Of a stretch of DNA of 64,000 nt, positions 9,335-19,047 are shown one piece after another. Each line of letters opens with the position of its first letter. Position 1 is the first letter of the stretch. The notes under the pieces were generated by a model. The model did not search any database. It was given only the letters and a program-made list of their open reading frames with translations, and was not told the DNA's origin. The position numbers and the translations under genes are program-made. Source of the stretch: Clostridioides difficile ATCC 9689 = DSM 1296 (GTDB lineage Bacteria > Bacillota > Clostridia > Peptostreptococcales > Peptostreptococcaceae); the NCBI RefSeq assembly GCF_001077535.1, contig NZ_CP011968.1, positions 868,001 to 932,000 of the forward strand, read 5' to 3'.

Positions 9335-10477
9335 ATGGATTTTAAGATAGAAAAATATTTGCTAAAAAAAGCAGAAGAATTAGCTTTTATAACTATAAAA
9401 CATGGTGGAGAGTTTAAATTAAAAAGCTATGAAGTGCCAAAAGGTGGATTAGATGTACCTATAAAAAATGAGGTATTAGTAAAAGGGATAAAAGAAAAGA
9501 CTGCTCAAGATAAGTTAAATTCAATGTCTATAGCAGATGCAATGATATATATAATTGGAATAGATAGTAAGTTTAAAAACAATGCAGAGTATGAGAAGTT
9601 TTTAAATGCTTTATCAAAAGATATTGATTTGGATTTGAAATCGTATATGGGATATATGTCGAGAAAATACTTTGAGATTGGTGAACATACAGATTCTTTA
9701 ATATATATAAAAGCATTTATAACAATGTATCCAGATGATTTAGATGCAATGTATAACTATGCGATTGTTTGCCAAGAGATAGCTAAACAGTATCAAAAAG
9801 ATATGGATGATAAGGCAATGAATGCATTCTTACTTGAAGCCATGGCTAAGCTTGAAAAGGTAATTGATGTTGATGAGAATTTTGCATTAGGTTATTATCA
9901 CTTAGGCTACCATTATTATAATCAAGGTCAATATTTAAAGACTAAGCTGACTTGGGAAGAAGCGTTAAGGCTAGGGTTAGATGCTGATTTAGTAGCTGAG
10001 GTACAAGAGAATCTGGGCAAGATGGACTTTAAAGTTCAATATGAAGAAGGATATACACTTGTATTCCAAGGTAAGTTTAAGGAAGGATTAGAGAAGTTAC
10101 TTCCATTAGAAGAAGAACATATGGATTGGTGGAACTTGCTGTTTATGATAGCACTTGGATATAAGGGTATGGACGAAATAGAGCAGGCTAAGATGTATCT
10201 TGAGAAGATATTGATAATAAAGCCTAATCAAGTGGATACTATAGTGGAATTGGGGCTTTGTGAGGCTTATAAGAATAATTTAGATAAAGCAATAGAGTAT
10301 TTTGAACAAGCGGCTAAGATAAAGGAAGACCCAGAAATACTTTGCAATTTAGGAATGGCTTATTTAAATAATGGTGATATTGATGATGCAACTTACTATA
10401 TAGAAAGAGCTTATGAATTAAATCCACAAGATGAAATTACTATTGCTTGTCTAAGAGAACTTGGAATAAATAAGTAA
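9335..10477 (+). CDS. Tetratricopeptide repeat protein
   Basis: A 380-residue cytosolic protein made largely of TPR-type helical pairs, clearest at about 130-165 (ALAYNYA-type), 180-215 (ALGYYHLGYHYYNQGQYLKT), 265-300 (YKGMDEIEQAKMYLEKIL), 305-335 and 336-370 (CNLGMAYLNNGDIDDATYYIE). TPRs mediate protein-protein contacts. TAGGAGGA precedes the ATG. Being 17 bases behind the DUF4080 radical SAM gene suggests it partners that enzyme, which is inference. Confidence 0.85.
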   Translation: MDFKIEKYLLKKAEELAFITIKHGGEFKLKSYEVPKGGLDVPIKNEVLVKGIKEKTAQDKLNSMSIADAMIYIIGIDSKFKNNAEYEKFLNALSKDIDLDLKSYMGYMSRKYFEIGEHTDSLIYIKAFITMYPDDLDAMYNYAIVCQEIAKQYQKDMDDKAMNAFLLEAMAKLEKVIDVDENFALGYYHLGYHYYNQGQYLKTKLTWEEALRLGLDADLVAEVQENLGKMDFKVQYEEGYTLVFQGKFKEGLEKLLPLEEEHMDWWNLLFMIALGYKGMDEIEQAKMYLEKILIIKPNQVDTIVELGLCEAYKNNLDKAIEYFEQAAKIKEDPEILCNLGMAYLNNGDIDDATYYIERAYELNPQDEITIACLRELGINK

Positions 10478-10513
10478 GGATATTGTTAAGTTGTATTTAA
10501 TTTTATTGGTTAA

Positions 10514-10635
10514 GTGGGGCTATCTCAAAATAGAGATAAGCCTCTTTTTTAGTGCTGAAATGATGAACATATATTTTACTTTGTATAAAAAAGAGTGCCT
10601 TATACAGTGCAAAGTTCATTTTGAGACACTCTCAC
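10514..10635. repeat. Interspersed ~120-bp repeat with inverted ends, copy A
   Basis: The left end GGGGCTATCTCAAAATAG and the right end CATTTTGAGACACTCTC are imperfect inverted repeats sharing TCTCAAAAT. A diverged copy in the same orientation lies at about 36346-36466 (about 77% identical over the first 30 bases, with shared internal blocks such as ATAAGCCTC, TGAAATGAT and AAAAAAGAGT). It looks like a non-autonomous mobile-element remnant. It fills the gap between the TPR gene and the convergent LysR gene. Confidence 0.6.
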
Positions 10636-10648
10636 TTTTTATTATGAT

Positions 10649-11572
10649 TTATTTTTCTTTGGGTGTATCCAACTTAGATGTATCCAACATGATAGAAGAA
10701 AAATCTTTTTGTATTTGAAGTAAAAATTTTTCTGCTGCCTTTGAAAATATTTGATGTTTTTTCCATATAATATTTAATTTAGCTTCTAAAGGAGGAGATA
10801 GAGGTCTAAAACAAAGATTACTGTTTTCTGTAGTATTGACGAGTCTATCTAAACACAGAGCGTAGCCCAGACCTTCTTCTACCAAAAGAGAAGCATTATA
10901 AACTAAATTGTATGTTGCAATAATGTTTAGTTTTTCATTACTGCCTTGAAGCCATTTAGAAATTGCTTTATCAACAAGTGTCTGTCTTGAAATAATAAGA
11001 GGTATATTGCATAAATCTTTTGGATTTATTGTGCTTTGTGATGCAAGGGCACTATCTTTACGCATTAGTAAACCCCATACATCAGTAGCAGGAATTTGTG
11101 CATAATCATACTTCTGTATATTTGCGGGTTCAATTAAAATACCAAAATCAAGCAGTCCCTTGTCTAATTTTTCAGTCACATCATCAGCATTCCCACTAAA
11201 AAGGTGATATCTTACATTGGGGTATTTTTGATGAAAATGATGGGCAGTTCTCGCTATAAGTCGCATAGCTTCAGTTTCACCACTTCCTATATATATATCA
11301 CCACTAATAATCTCATTGGGATTGTCAAATTCTAATTCAACCTTATCAACTAATGATATAATTTCTTCTGCTCTTTTATGTAAAAGCCTACCTTCATTTG
11401 TTAAGGTGATTTTTCTATTTCCTCGAACCAATAATTTAACTCCCAACTCTTCTTCAAGTTCCATAATTTGTCTAGAAAGTGTTGGTTGTGTTATATGTAA
11501 AAAGGTTGCCGCACCAGATATACTTTCTTCTCTTGCAATTGCTAAAAAATATCTTAATACTCTTATTTCCAT
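10649..11572 (-). CDS. LysR-family transcriptional regulator
   Basis: A 307-residue LysR-type regulator: N-terminal winged helix-turn-helix (about 1-60: FLAIAREESISGAATFLHITQPTLSRQIMELEEELG) and a substrate-binding-like effector domain (about 90-295). The start ATG is behind GAGGAGGG. It faces away from the acetyltransferase gene, with 225 bases between the two starts, the usual arrangement for a LysR regulator and its target. The effector is not predictable from sequence. Confidence 0.93.
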   Translation of the reverse strand: MEIRVLRYFLAIAREESISGAATFLHITQPTLSRQIMELEEELGVKLLVRGNRKITLTNEGRLLHKRAEEIISLVDKVELEFDNPNEIISGDIYIGSGETEAMRLIARTAHHFHQKYPNVRYHLFSGNADDVTEKLDKGLLDFGILIEPANIQKYDYAQIPATDVWGLLMRKDSALASQSTINPKDLCNIPLIISRQTLVDKAISKWLQGSNEKLNIIATYNLVYNASLLVEEGLGYALCLDRLVNTTENSNLCFRPLSPPLEAKLNIIWKKHQIFSKAAEKFLLQIQKDFSSIMLDTSKLDTPKEK

Positions 11573-11797
11573 AATTATCCCTCCTCAATATTAACTTATT
11601 TATTATATAATTATATCAATTTAAATGCTTTTTAAGTATAGTTAAGTATTTAATATAGATATTTGATATAGATATAATTGTATATTACACTAAAAGAAGC
11701 AATGATATTTTAATAAAAATAAATTAAATTAATTTTTATTAAAATATTATTTAGAATGTACAAATAAATTAAAGCACATATTGAAAGGATGTATAAA

Positions 11798-12376
11798 ATG
11801 AATATCAATGAATTTTTAACACATATCAATCAAAGAAAACCTGTTTCTAGTAAATCAGAAATACATGAATTTATGGTTAAGTTGAGTAATGAGGCAATGA
11901 AAATCACAAGTAAGTTAAATTCTTCTTATCATGAACCAGAAGAAGTCCGTAGTTTATTTTCTGAGTTAATTGGAAAAAAGGTAGATGAATCATTTTTTAT
12001 GTTTCCACCATTTTATACAGATTGTGGAAAAAACATCACAATAGGAAAAAATGTTTTTATAAATAGCAGTTGCCATTTTCAAGACCAGGGGGGGATTGAG
12101 ATTGGAGATAATACGCAAATTGGGCATAATGTGGTATTGGCTACACTTAACCATGGTATTGCACCAGAGAAACGTGGTACAACTTATCCTTCTCCAATCA
12201 CAATAGGAAAAAATGTATGGATTGGTGCTAATGTAACTGTAGTTCCAGGAGTTACTATTGGAGATAATGCAATTATCGCTGCTGGAGCAGTTGTAACAAA
12301 AAATGTTGCAGAAAATACTATTGTAGGTGGTGTTCCTGCAAAGCTTTTAAGAGTTATTGATGAAATCCCAGAATAA
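11798..12376 (+). CDS. Hexapeptide-repeat O-acetyltransferase (maltose/galactoside type)
   Basis: A 192-residue trimeric left-handed beta-helix acyltransferase of the Maa/LacA type, using acetyl-CoA to acetylate a sugar or related hydroxyl group. It has an N-terminal maltose-acetyltransferase-like helical region, hexapeptide repeats ([40 protein letters not shown]) and the catalytic His in LNHG. I place the start at 11798 because GAAAGGA is right next to the earlier in-frame ATG at 11789 and well spaced for 11798. Divergent from a LysR regulator, which probably controls it. The substrate is unknown. Confidence 0.88.
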   Translation: MNINEFLTHINQRKPVSSKSEIHEFMVKLSNEAMKITSKLNSSYHEPEEVRSLFSELIGKKVDESFFMFPPFYTDCGKNITIGKNVFINSSCHFQDQGGIEIGDNTQIGHNVVLATLNHGIAPEKRGTTYPSPITIGKNVWIGANVTVVPGVTIGDNAIIAAGAVVTKNVAENTIVGGVPAKLLRVIDEIPE

Positions 12377-12491
12377 AATATTAAACTGTCTTTTAGTTAT
12401 ATAAATTCTTTATAACATAAAAAATAAATTGAGAAAAGGTATAGCAAATATGGTATTATTTAGTTAAATATATATAAGGGAGGGGTTACTT

Positions 12492-13403
12492 TTGATAAAA
12501 AAATTAGATGATATTTTAGAACAACTTAAGGGAGGAGAGAAAATTGTACTCTCTGTAGCAGCAGCTCATGATAAAGAAGTTTTAATGGCAATAAAGGATG
12601 CTGTAGAAAGAAATATAATTACTCCTATATTGGTTGGAAATGAAGGCAAAATAAGAGAAATATCAAAAGAAATAGGATTTGATTTAAGTGGTATCAAAAT
12701 AGTGGATAAGGATGATATCAAAGAGTGTGCAGAAATAGCAGTTAAATTAGTATCAAGTAAAGAAGCCGACTTTGTAATGAAAGGATTATTAGATACATCT
12801 GTCATATTAAAAGAAGTGTTAAATAAAGACTATGGTCTTAGAACTGATAGTTTATTAAGTCATGTTATGGTATATGAGTTAGAAAAATACCATAAATTAC
12901 TTATAACTACAGATGGAGGTATGAATATAGCTCCTGATTATGAACAAAAGGCAAAGATATTAAAAAATTCTATAAAAGCTGCAAAAGCTTTAGGAATGGA
13001 AACTGTAAAAGTTGCATGTTTGGCAGCTAAAGAGAAAGTAAATCCTAAGATGCAAGCAACTGTAGATGCAGATATGTTAGCAAAAGCTTGTAAAGAAGGA
13101 GAATTTGGTGAAAATGTAATTGTAGAAGGTCCTCTGGCTTTTGATTTAGCTGTTTCAAAAGAAGCTAGTGAGATAAAAGGGTTTAAAAGTGAAGTATCTG
13201 GAGATGTAGATATCATATTGGTTCCAACAATAGAGGTTGGTAATGGAATAGGGAAAGCCTTTACATATATGGCAGACTCTAAATCAGCAGGTATAATTAT
13301 GGGTGCAAAAGCTCCTATAGTTTTAGTGTCAAGAGCTGATTCACATGAATCTAAATTATATTCTATTGCATATGGGGCTATTGTAGCTAAAAATATGAAA
13401 TAG
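12492..13403 (+). CDS. ptb: Phosphate butyryltransferase family enzyme
   Basis: Interconverts acyl-CoA and acyl-phosphate (butyryl-CoA plus phosphate in the type enzyme). The protein is 303 residues, the usual size of Ptb, with typical segments AAAHDKEVLMAIKDA, DFVMKGLLDTSVILKEVL, LLSHVMVYE, LITTDGGMNIAPD and the C-terminal GIIMGAKAPIVLVSRADS. The start is TTG after GGGAGGGG. No butyrate kinase gene is adjacent, so substrate specificity cannot be inferred from context; the phosphate acetyl/butyryltransferase family is certain. Confidence 0.9.
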   Translation: MIKKLDDILEQLKGGEKIVLSVAAAHDKEVLMAIKDAVERNIITPILVGNEGKIREISKEIGFDLSGIKIVDKDDIKECAEIAVKLVSSKEADFVMKGLLDTSVILKEVLNKDYGLRTDSLLSHVMVYELEKYHKLLITTDGGMNIAPDYEQKAKILKNSIKAAKALGMETVKVACLAAKEKVNPKMQATVDADMLAKACKEGEFGENVIVEGPLAFDLAVSKEASEIKGFKSEVSGDVDIILVPTIEVGNGIGKAFTYMADSKSAGIIMGAKAPIVLVSRADSHESKLYSIAYGAIVAKNMK

Positions 13404-14009
13404 GATAAATCGCTTGAAATAAATGAATTAAAGTAGAAAAAATAGTCAAAATGTCTAAATTAATGCTGTATTAAAAAAGTTTTATATAAAAAATAATTAT
13501 AGCTTCAAATGAATATATACAAATGTTCAATTTGAAGCTATAATTAATATTAAAGTAGGAAAAATAAAAAAATTCAAAAAAATTAGTCCAAAAAATGCTA
13601 TTCTAAGAAATTTTTACTAATTAAGTTTAGGGAGTAAAAATCTGTAATAAGTCCAAACAGTAGTGAAAGATAATAAATACACAAACAATCTGCAATAATA
13701 TAAAAATGACTAGAAAAATTTCAAATTTGATTTAAAAAAATCAAAACATAATTTAATTAAACTGAAGTATCAAAAAAGTAGGTTTAGATATTAACAAATA
13801 GCCAAAAACAAGCGATAAAATCAACTTAAATTAAGTGTAGAAAATAAAATTTTTATGTATTATCTAATTTTGTTAAAAAAATATTTAAATCTAAAGCAAA
13901 GCACTGAAAATTAGTATATAATCAACTTAGAAAGCATTTATTTTATTATTTTATGACATGAAGTCAGTCACCTGGGGGATTTTAAAAATCAAAAAAAGGG
14001 GATAGGAAT
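13404..14009. other. Long AT-rich leader upstream of the Wood-Ljungdahl block
   Basis: 606 bases with no plausible gene. It holds a perfect 15-bp inverted repeat (13496-13544), a TATAAT at 13917-13922 without a clear -35, a small palindrome TGAC-N5-GTCA just upstream of the cooS ribosome binding site, and GGGGATAGGA before cooS. This is the place to look for the main promoter and any regulator site of cooS. Confidence 0.5.
13496..13544. promoter_or_regulatory. Perfect 15-bp inverted repeat (hairpin)
   Basis: ATTATAGCTTCAAAT at 13496-13510 is exactly complementary to ATTTGAAGCTATAAT at 13530-13544, with a 19-base loop. No T-run follows on the plus strand. It could terminate ptb transcription weakly, or be a regulator or RNA-processing site ahead of cooS. 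Confidence 0.65.
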
Positions 14010-15929
14010 ATGGATGAAAAAATGTTAACAATTGATTTAAACAGCCAGAAGATGATAGCTAAAGCTAGAGAAGAAGGCGTAGAAACAATGTATGATAGAA
14101 AAGAAGGCTTTAAGGCACAATGTGGTTTTGGTCTTCAAGGTGTTTGCTGTAGAATATGTGGAATGGGACCATGTAGAATAAGCCCTAAGACTCCAAGGGG
14201 GTTATGTGGAGCAGATGAGCATACTATAGTAGGTAGAAACTTTGCAAGAATGGTTGCTGGTGGGACAGCTGCCCATTCAGACCATGCTAGAGATATAGCA
14301 CATACATTAGCATTAGCTGATCCAAATGGAAACTATAAAATAAGAGACGAAGCTAAGTTAATTACTTTAGCTAAAGAATGGGATGTAGAGACAGAAGGTA
14401 GAGATATCTATGATGTAGCACATGAAGTGGCAGAAATTGCATTAATGGAATTTGGAAAACCTTTTGGGACATTAAGATTTATAAAAAATGCACCAGAACC
14501 AAGACAAAAAATATGGAAAGAATACGCTATAGAGCCAAGAGCTATAGATAGAGAAATTGCAACAATAATGCACTCTACTCATATAGGATGTACTGGTGAT
14601 ATAGATAGTTTAATACACATGAGTCTTAGAACTTCTATGGCTGATGGTTGGGGTGGTTCTATGATAGGTACTCGTCTAAGCGATATCTTATTTGGAACTC
14701 CAGTGCCAAGAAGAACAGAGGCGAATTTAGCAGTATTAGAAGAAAATAAAGTTAACATAATATTACATGGACATGAGCCAGCATTATCAGAAATGATAGT
14801 TTTAGCATCAGAAGAGCCAGACTTAGTAGCTTTAGCTAAAGAAGTTGGTGCTGATGGAATAAACTTAGCAGGTATGTGTTGTACAGGTAATGAGATTACA
14901 ATGAGACATGGTGTAAAAATAGCAGGAGACTTCCATCAACAAGAACTTGCAATAATAACTGGAGCAGTTGAAGCTGTAATAGTTGACGTTCAATGTATAT
15001 TCCCTGCATTAGCTAGAGTTGCAGATTGTTACCATACTAAATTTGTAACAACTTCTCCAAAAGCTAAGATAACAGGTTCAACTTATATTGAATTTAGAGA
15101 AGAACAAGCACTTGATGATGCTAAAGCAATAGTTAAAGAAGCTATTTTAAACTTTAAAAATAGAGATAAATCAAAAGTACTTATACCTGAATTAAAATCA
15201 GGCGCAACAGTTGGGTATAGTGTAGAAGCAGTAGTAAATCAATTAGACAGAGTTGTAAACTCTCATATAGACCCAGCAGGAACAGTTAAGCCATTAACAG
15301 ACTGTCTAAAAGCTGGAGTATTAAGAGGAGCAGCTGGTGTAGTTGGATGTAACAATGCTAAAGGAGTTTCAAATGAGGCTCACGTAACAATAATGAAAGA
15401 ATTAATCAAAAACGACATAATAGTAGTTACTACAGGTTGTGGAGCTTCAGCAGCAGCTAAGTTTGGTTTAATGGAATCTGATGCGGCTGAAAAATATGCA
15501 GGTAAAGGTCTTGCAACTGTCTGTAAATTAGTAGGAATCCCACCAGTACTACATATGGGTTCTTGTGTTGATATAAGTCGTATACTAGATTTGGTTGGAG
15601 CAGCAGCTAATTACTTAGATATGGATATGTGTGACCTTCCAGTTGTAGGTATAGCTCCAGAGTGGATGTCAGAAAAAGCAGTTGCTATAGGATGCTATGT
15701 TGTAGCTTCTGGTATAGACACTTATTTAGGAATAATGCCTCCAATAGCTGGTTCTTCAAGAGCAGTGGATATATTAACTAGTGAATTAAAAGATAAAGTT
15801 GGAGCTACATTTACTGTAAATACAAATCCAAAAGAGTTAGCAGCTACAATAATAGAAGATATAGAGAAAAAACGTGTTCACTTTGAAGCATTAGTTGAAG
15901 AAAAAATGGCAGAAAAGGCTGAAGCTTAA
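14010..15929 (+). CDS. cooS: Ni-Fe carbon monoxide dehydrogenase catalytic subunit
   Basis: Reduces CO2 to CO (or oxidises CO) at a Ni-Fe-S C-cluster; in acetogens this supplies CO to acetyl-CoA synthase. 639 residues, normal for CooS/AcsA. N-terminal cluster D/B cysteines are Cys38, Cys46, Cys47, Cys50 and Cys55 (CGFGLQGVCCRICGMGPC). C-cluster-region motifs include MCCTGNE, VQCIFPAL, GVVGCNNAKG, TTGCGASAAAKFG and HMGSCVDISR. GGGGATAGGA precedes the ATG. It heads the Wood-Ljungdahl block and is the only CODH gene in the window, so it probably serves as the AcsA partner of AcsB. Confidence 0.96.
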   Translation: MDEKMLTIDLNSQKMIAKAREEGVETMYDRKEGFKAQCGFGLQGVCCRICGMGPCRISPKTPRGLCGADEHTIVGRNFARMVAGGTAAHSDHARDIAHTLALADPNGNYKIRDEAKLITLAKEWDVETEGRDIYDVAHEVAEIALMEFGKPFGTLRFIKNAPEPRQKIWKEYAIEPRAIDREIATIMHSTHIGCTGDIDSLIHMSLRTSMADGWGGSMIGTRLSDILFGTPVPRRTEANLAVLEENKVNIILHGHEPALSEMIVLASEEPDLVALAKEVGADGINLAGMCCTGNEITMRHGVKIAGDFHQQELAIITGAVEAVIVDVQCIFPALARVADCYHTKFVTTSPKAKITGSTYIEFREEQALDDAKAIVKEAILNFKNRDKSKVLIPELKSGATVGYSVEAVVNQLDRVVNSHIDPAGTVKPLTDCLKAGVLRGAAGVVGCNNAKGVSNEAHVTIMKELIKNDIIVVTTGCGASAAAKFGLMESDAAEKYAGKGLATVCKLVGIPPVLHMGSCVDISRILDLVGAAANYLDMDMCDLPVVGIAPEWMSEKAVAIGCYVVASGIDTYLGIMPPIAGSSRAVDILTSELKDKVGATFTVNTNPKELAATIIEDIEKKRVHFEALVEEKMAEKAEA

Positions 15930-16098
15930 AAAATAGTGAAGTTATAGAATAAACGTTTTTATAAGAAGTTTCTGGTTGAGTAAAGTTGAATAAAGTCAAA
16001 TATTAAAGTAAAGAACATCAAAATATAATGAATATACTGAATAAATAAAATATAAACAATATTAAAGAATAATAAAACTATACATGCTGCTTTGAAAA

Positions 16099-16152
16099 GC
16101 TAGTAGGGTAAATTTAATTGGTTCCTGTAAGGACTAGCTGTAGTTTATTTTT
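16099..16152 (+). terminator. Hairpin and T-rich tail after cooS
   Basis: GCTAGT at 16099-16104 pairs with ACTAGC at 16133-16138, with an outer AAACTA/TAGTTT pairing and TTTATTTTTAG after it. It would separate cooS from cooC. The stem is interrupted, so the call is moderate. Confidence 0.45.
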
Positions 16153-16238
16153 AGTGTATAAAAATATAGAGTATAAAAAATATTTAACTGTAAAATTAAC
16201 TACTAAAAAGCAAATAGTAATAAAAGGTGGTAGGGATT

Positions 16239-17018
16239 ATGAAGATAGCAATAACAGGTAAAGGTGGAGTAGGTAAAACGACTTTTTCTTCAATGCTCTC
16301 TAGGATGTTTGCTGAAGACGGATACAGAGTTGTTGCTGTTGATGCCGACCCTGATGCTAATTTAGCTTTAGCACTAGGTTTTCCAAAAGAAGTATATGAA
16401 TCAATAGTACCTATATCAGAAATGAAAAAATTAGTTTCAGATAGAACAGCTGCTTCTGTAGGTTCATTTGGAAAAATGTTTAAGATGAATCCTAAAGTAG
16501 ACGATATCCCTGAAAATTTCTGTAAAGAATACAATGGAGTAAGATTACTTACATTGGGAACCGTAGATTCTGGTGGTACTGGATGTGTATGTCCAGAGCA
16601 TGTTCTTTTGAAGAGACTCTGCTCACATTTAATACTACAAAATAAAGATGTAGTCGTTATGGATATGGAAGCAGGAATTGAACACTTAGGAAGAGGAACA
16701 GCCCAAGGTGTAGATGCTTTTATAGTAGTTGTAGAACCAGGAGAGAGAAGTCTACAGACTTATAGAAAAGTTAAGAAACTTGGACATGATATAGGTGTAA
16801 ATAAAGTATTTGTAGTAGGAAATAAAATTAGAAATAAGGAAGATGAAGAATTTATAATCCAAAACTTAGAAGATGGAGAATCTTTAGGATTTATTTATTA
16901 TAACCAAGATGTTATTGATTCTGATAGAGCCAATCAATCTCCATATGATTCTAGTGAAACAACGAAAGAACAGATTAAAGCAATAAAAGATAAATTAATG
17001 TCACTTAAGGATAAATAA
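16239..17018 (+). CDS. cooC: CODH nickel-insertion ATPase CooC
   Basis: A 259-residue MinD/SIMIBI-class ATPase that helps insert nickel into the CODH C-cluster. It begins with the deviant Walker A KGGVGKTT, followed by VVAVDADPDANLALALG, a CxC metal-binding pair in GTGCVCPEH, and DMEAGIEHLGRGT. The start is set at the ATG at 16239, behind AAAGGTGG; an in-frame GTG at 16227 lies within that site. It sits directly behind cooS, fitting a dedicated maturation role. A second cooC copy is at 23757. Confidence 0.92.
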   Translation: MKIAITGKGGVGKTTFSSMLSRMFAEDGYRVVAVDADPDANLALALGFPKEVYESIVPISEMKKLVSDRTAASVGSFGKMFKMNPKVDDIPENFCKEYNGVRLLTLGTVDSGGTGCVCPEHVLLKRLCSHLILQNKDVVVMDMEAGIEHLGRGTAQGVDAFIVVVEPGERSLQTYRKVKKLGHDIGVNKVFVVGNKIRNKEDEEFIIQNLEDGESLGFIYYNQDVIDSDRANQSPYDSSETTKEQIKAIKDKLMSLKDK

Positions 17019-17107
17019 AATAGATAGAAATTTTGATTTGGGATTTTAAGTTGGTTAAAGGTTAGACATAGGCAATAGATAGGTAATAAGTAAGTAATTA
17101 GATAAAT

Positions 17108-17155
17108 AACTAGCTATTAAGTTTGAATATTTTAATAGCTTAGTAGCTAGTTTTT
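17108..17155 (+). terminator. Weak hairpin between cooC and fhs
   Basis: AACTAGCTA at 17108-17116 pairs with TAGCTAGTT at 17144-17152, followed by a short T-run. It suggests fhs starts a separate transcript; the 248-base gap before fhs agrees. Confidence 0.45.
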
Positions 17156-17266
17156 AAGTAATTTTACATGTATAATTATCTTATAAAATATAATTTTTAC
17201 ATATTAATACAATTTTTACAAAAATTATATTTTAAATCTATTTAGGTTGTGGGAGGAGATTCAGTT

Positions 17267-18943
17267 ATGGGATTTAAATCTGACATTGAAATAGCTCAAG
17301 AAGCTAAGCCTCAAGATATTAGAGAGGTTGCAAAAAAATTAGGACTAGGTGAAGATGATGTAGAACTTTATGGTAAATACAAAGCAAAAGTTGACTACAA
17401 TCTACTAAAAAGAGAGACTGGTAAAAAAGCTAAGTTAATACTAACTACAGCTATAAACCCAACTCCAGCAGGTGAAGGAAAAACTACTACTACTATAGGT
17501 GTTGCTGATGCATTTGCTAAACTAGACAAAAATGTATTAGTTGCTTTAAGAGAACCATCTCTAGGACCAGTATTTGGTGTTAAAGGTGGAGCAGCTGGTG
17601 GGGGATATGCACAAGTTGTTCCTATGGAAGATATAAACTTACACTTCACAGGAGATTTTCACGCTATAGGAGCTGCTAACAATCTTTTAGCTGCTATGCT
17701 TGATAACCATATTCACCAAGGAAATGCACTTAGAATAGACCCTAAGAAAATAACTTGGAGAAGATGTGTAGACATGAACGATAGACAACTTAGAAATATC
17801 GTTGATGGTATGGGTAAAAAAGGTGATGGAGCAGTTAGACAAGATGGATTCGATATAACTGTTGCTTCTGAAATAATGGCAGCGTTCTGTTTGGCAAGTG
17901 ATATATCTGATTTAAAAGAAAGATTAGGAAACATAATAGTTGGATACAGCTACGAAGGTGAACCTGTAACAGCTAGACAATTAAAAGCTAATGGTGCTAT
18001 GGCTGCATTATTAAAAGATGCTTTAAAACCAAACCTAGTTCAAACTCTTGAAGGAACACCATCATTTGTACACGGTGGACCATTCGCAAATATAGCTCAT
18101 GGATGTAACTCTGTTATAGCTACAAGAATGGCTATGCACTTTGCAGATTATGTAATAACTGAGGCTGGTTTCGGTGCTGACCTTGGAGCAGAAAAATTCT
18201 TAGATATAAAATGTAGAATGGCAAACTTAAAACCAGATGCTGTTATAATAGTTGCTACTGTAAGAGCATTAAAATACAATGGTGGAGTTGCTAAAGCAGA
18301 CTTAAATAACGAAAACCTAGAAGCTCTTGAAAAAGGACTTCCAAACTTATTAAAACATGTTGAAAACATAACTCAAGTATATGGATTACCAGCAGTTGTT
18401 GCAATCAACAGATTCCCACTTGATACTGAAGCTGAACTTAAACTTGTTGAAGACAAGTGTAAGGAATTAGGTGTTAATGTTGCTCTTTCTGAAGTATGGG
18501 CAAAAGGTGGAGAAGGTGGAATTGCAGTAGCTAAAGAAGTTTTAAGATTATTGGATGAAGAAGAAAATAACTTTAGATTCTGCTATGAAGATGATTTATC
18601 TATAAAAGACAAGATAAATGCTATAGCTACTAAGATTTATGGAGCAGATGGTGTAGATTATACTCCTGAAGCTGATAAGGAAATAGCTAACTTAGAAAAA
18701 CTTGGATTTACTAAAGTTCCAGTATGTATGGCTAAGACTCAATATTCTTTAACTGATGACCAAACTAAATTAGGTAGACCAACAGGATTTAGAATAACTG
18801 TAAGACAAGCAACAATTTCAGCAGGAGCTGGATTTATAGTTGCACTTACTGGAGAAATAATGAAGATGCCAGGATTACCAAAAGTTCCAGCAGCAGAAAA
18901 AATAGATGTTGATGAAAATGGAGTAATAGCTGGATTATTCTAA
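17267..18943 (+). CDS. fhs: Formate-tetrahydrofolate ligase
   Basis: Joins formate to tetrahydrofolate using ATP, the entry step of the methyl branch of the Wood-Ljungdahl pathway. 558 residues, the usual size. It has the P-loop-like [13 protein letters not shown] near residue 70, [36 protein letters not shown] and the C-terminal [13 protein letters not shown]. The start is the ATG at 17267 with GGGAGGAGA upstream; the in-frame GTG at 17249 is 5' of that site and unlikely. Codon use suggests high expression. Confidence 0.97.
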   Translation: MGFKSDIEIAQEAKPQDIREVAKKLGLGEDDVELYGKYKAKVDYNLLKRETGKKAKLILTTAINPTPAGEGKTTTTIGVADAFAKLDKNVLVALREPSLGPVFGVKGGAAGGGYAQVVPMEDINLHFTGDFHAIGAANNLLAAMLDNHIHQGNALRIDPKKITWRRCVDMNDRQLRNIVDGMGKKGDGAVRQDGFDITVASEIMAAFCLASDISDLKERLGNIIVGYSYEGEPVTARQLKANGAMAALLKDALKPNLVQTLEGTPSFVHGGPFANIAHGCNSVIATRMAMHFADYVITEAGFGADLGAEKFLDIKCRMANLKPDAVIIVATVRALKYNGGVAKADLNNENLEALEKGLPNLLKHVENITQVYGLPAVVAINRFPLDTEAELKLVEDKCKELGVNVALSEVWAKGGEGGIAVAKEVLRLLDEEENNFRFCYEDDLSIKDKINAIATKIYGADGVDYTPEADKEIANLEKLGFTKVPVCMAKTQYSLTDDQTKLGRPTGFRITVRQATISAGAGFIVALTGEIMKMPGLPKVPAAEKIDVDENGVIAGLF

Positions 18944-18966
18944 GGAAATTAATTTATAAATAAAGA

Positions 18967-19026
18967 GTAGGAGATATCTTAAAATAGTTCGTAAAATATC
19001 TCGAACAATTTGAGATATTTTCCTAC
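18967..19026 (+). promoter_or_regulatory. Structured RNA element between fhs and fchA
   Basis: GTAGGAGATATCTTAAA at 18967 pairs almost fully with TTTGAGATATTTTCCTAC ending at 19026, and the loop contains a second helix, GTTCG with CGAAC. Immediately downstream ATCC-TTTCAAGG-AGGAT lets the fchA ribosome binding site pair with an ATCC. The hairpin has no T-run, so it may be an mRNA-stability or processing element rather than a terminator. Confidence 0.55.
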
Positions 19027-19047
19027 ATCCTTTCAAGGAGGATTATC

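Noticed and set aside
10491-10718. A 75-residue plus-strand ORF after the TPR gene
   Set aside because: Lies across the interspersed repeat and the 3' end of the convergent LysR gene; no ribosome binding site.
13860-14009. A defined promoter for cooS
   Set aside because: A TATAAT is present at 13917, but no -35 at suitable spacing; not strong enough to list as a site.
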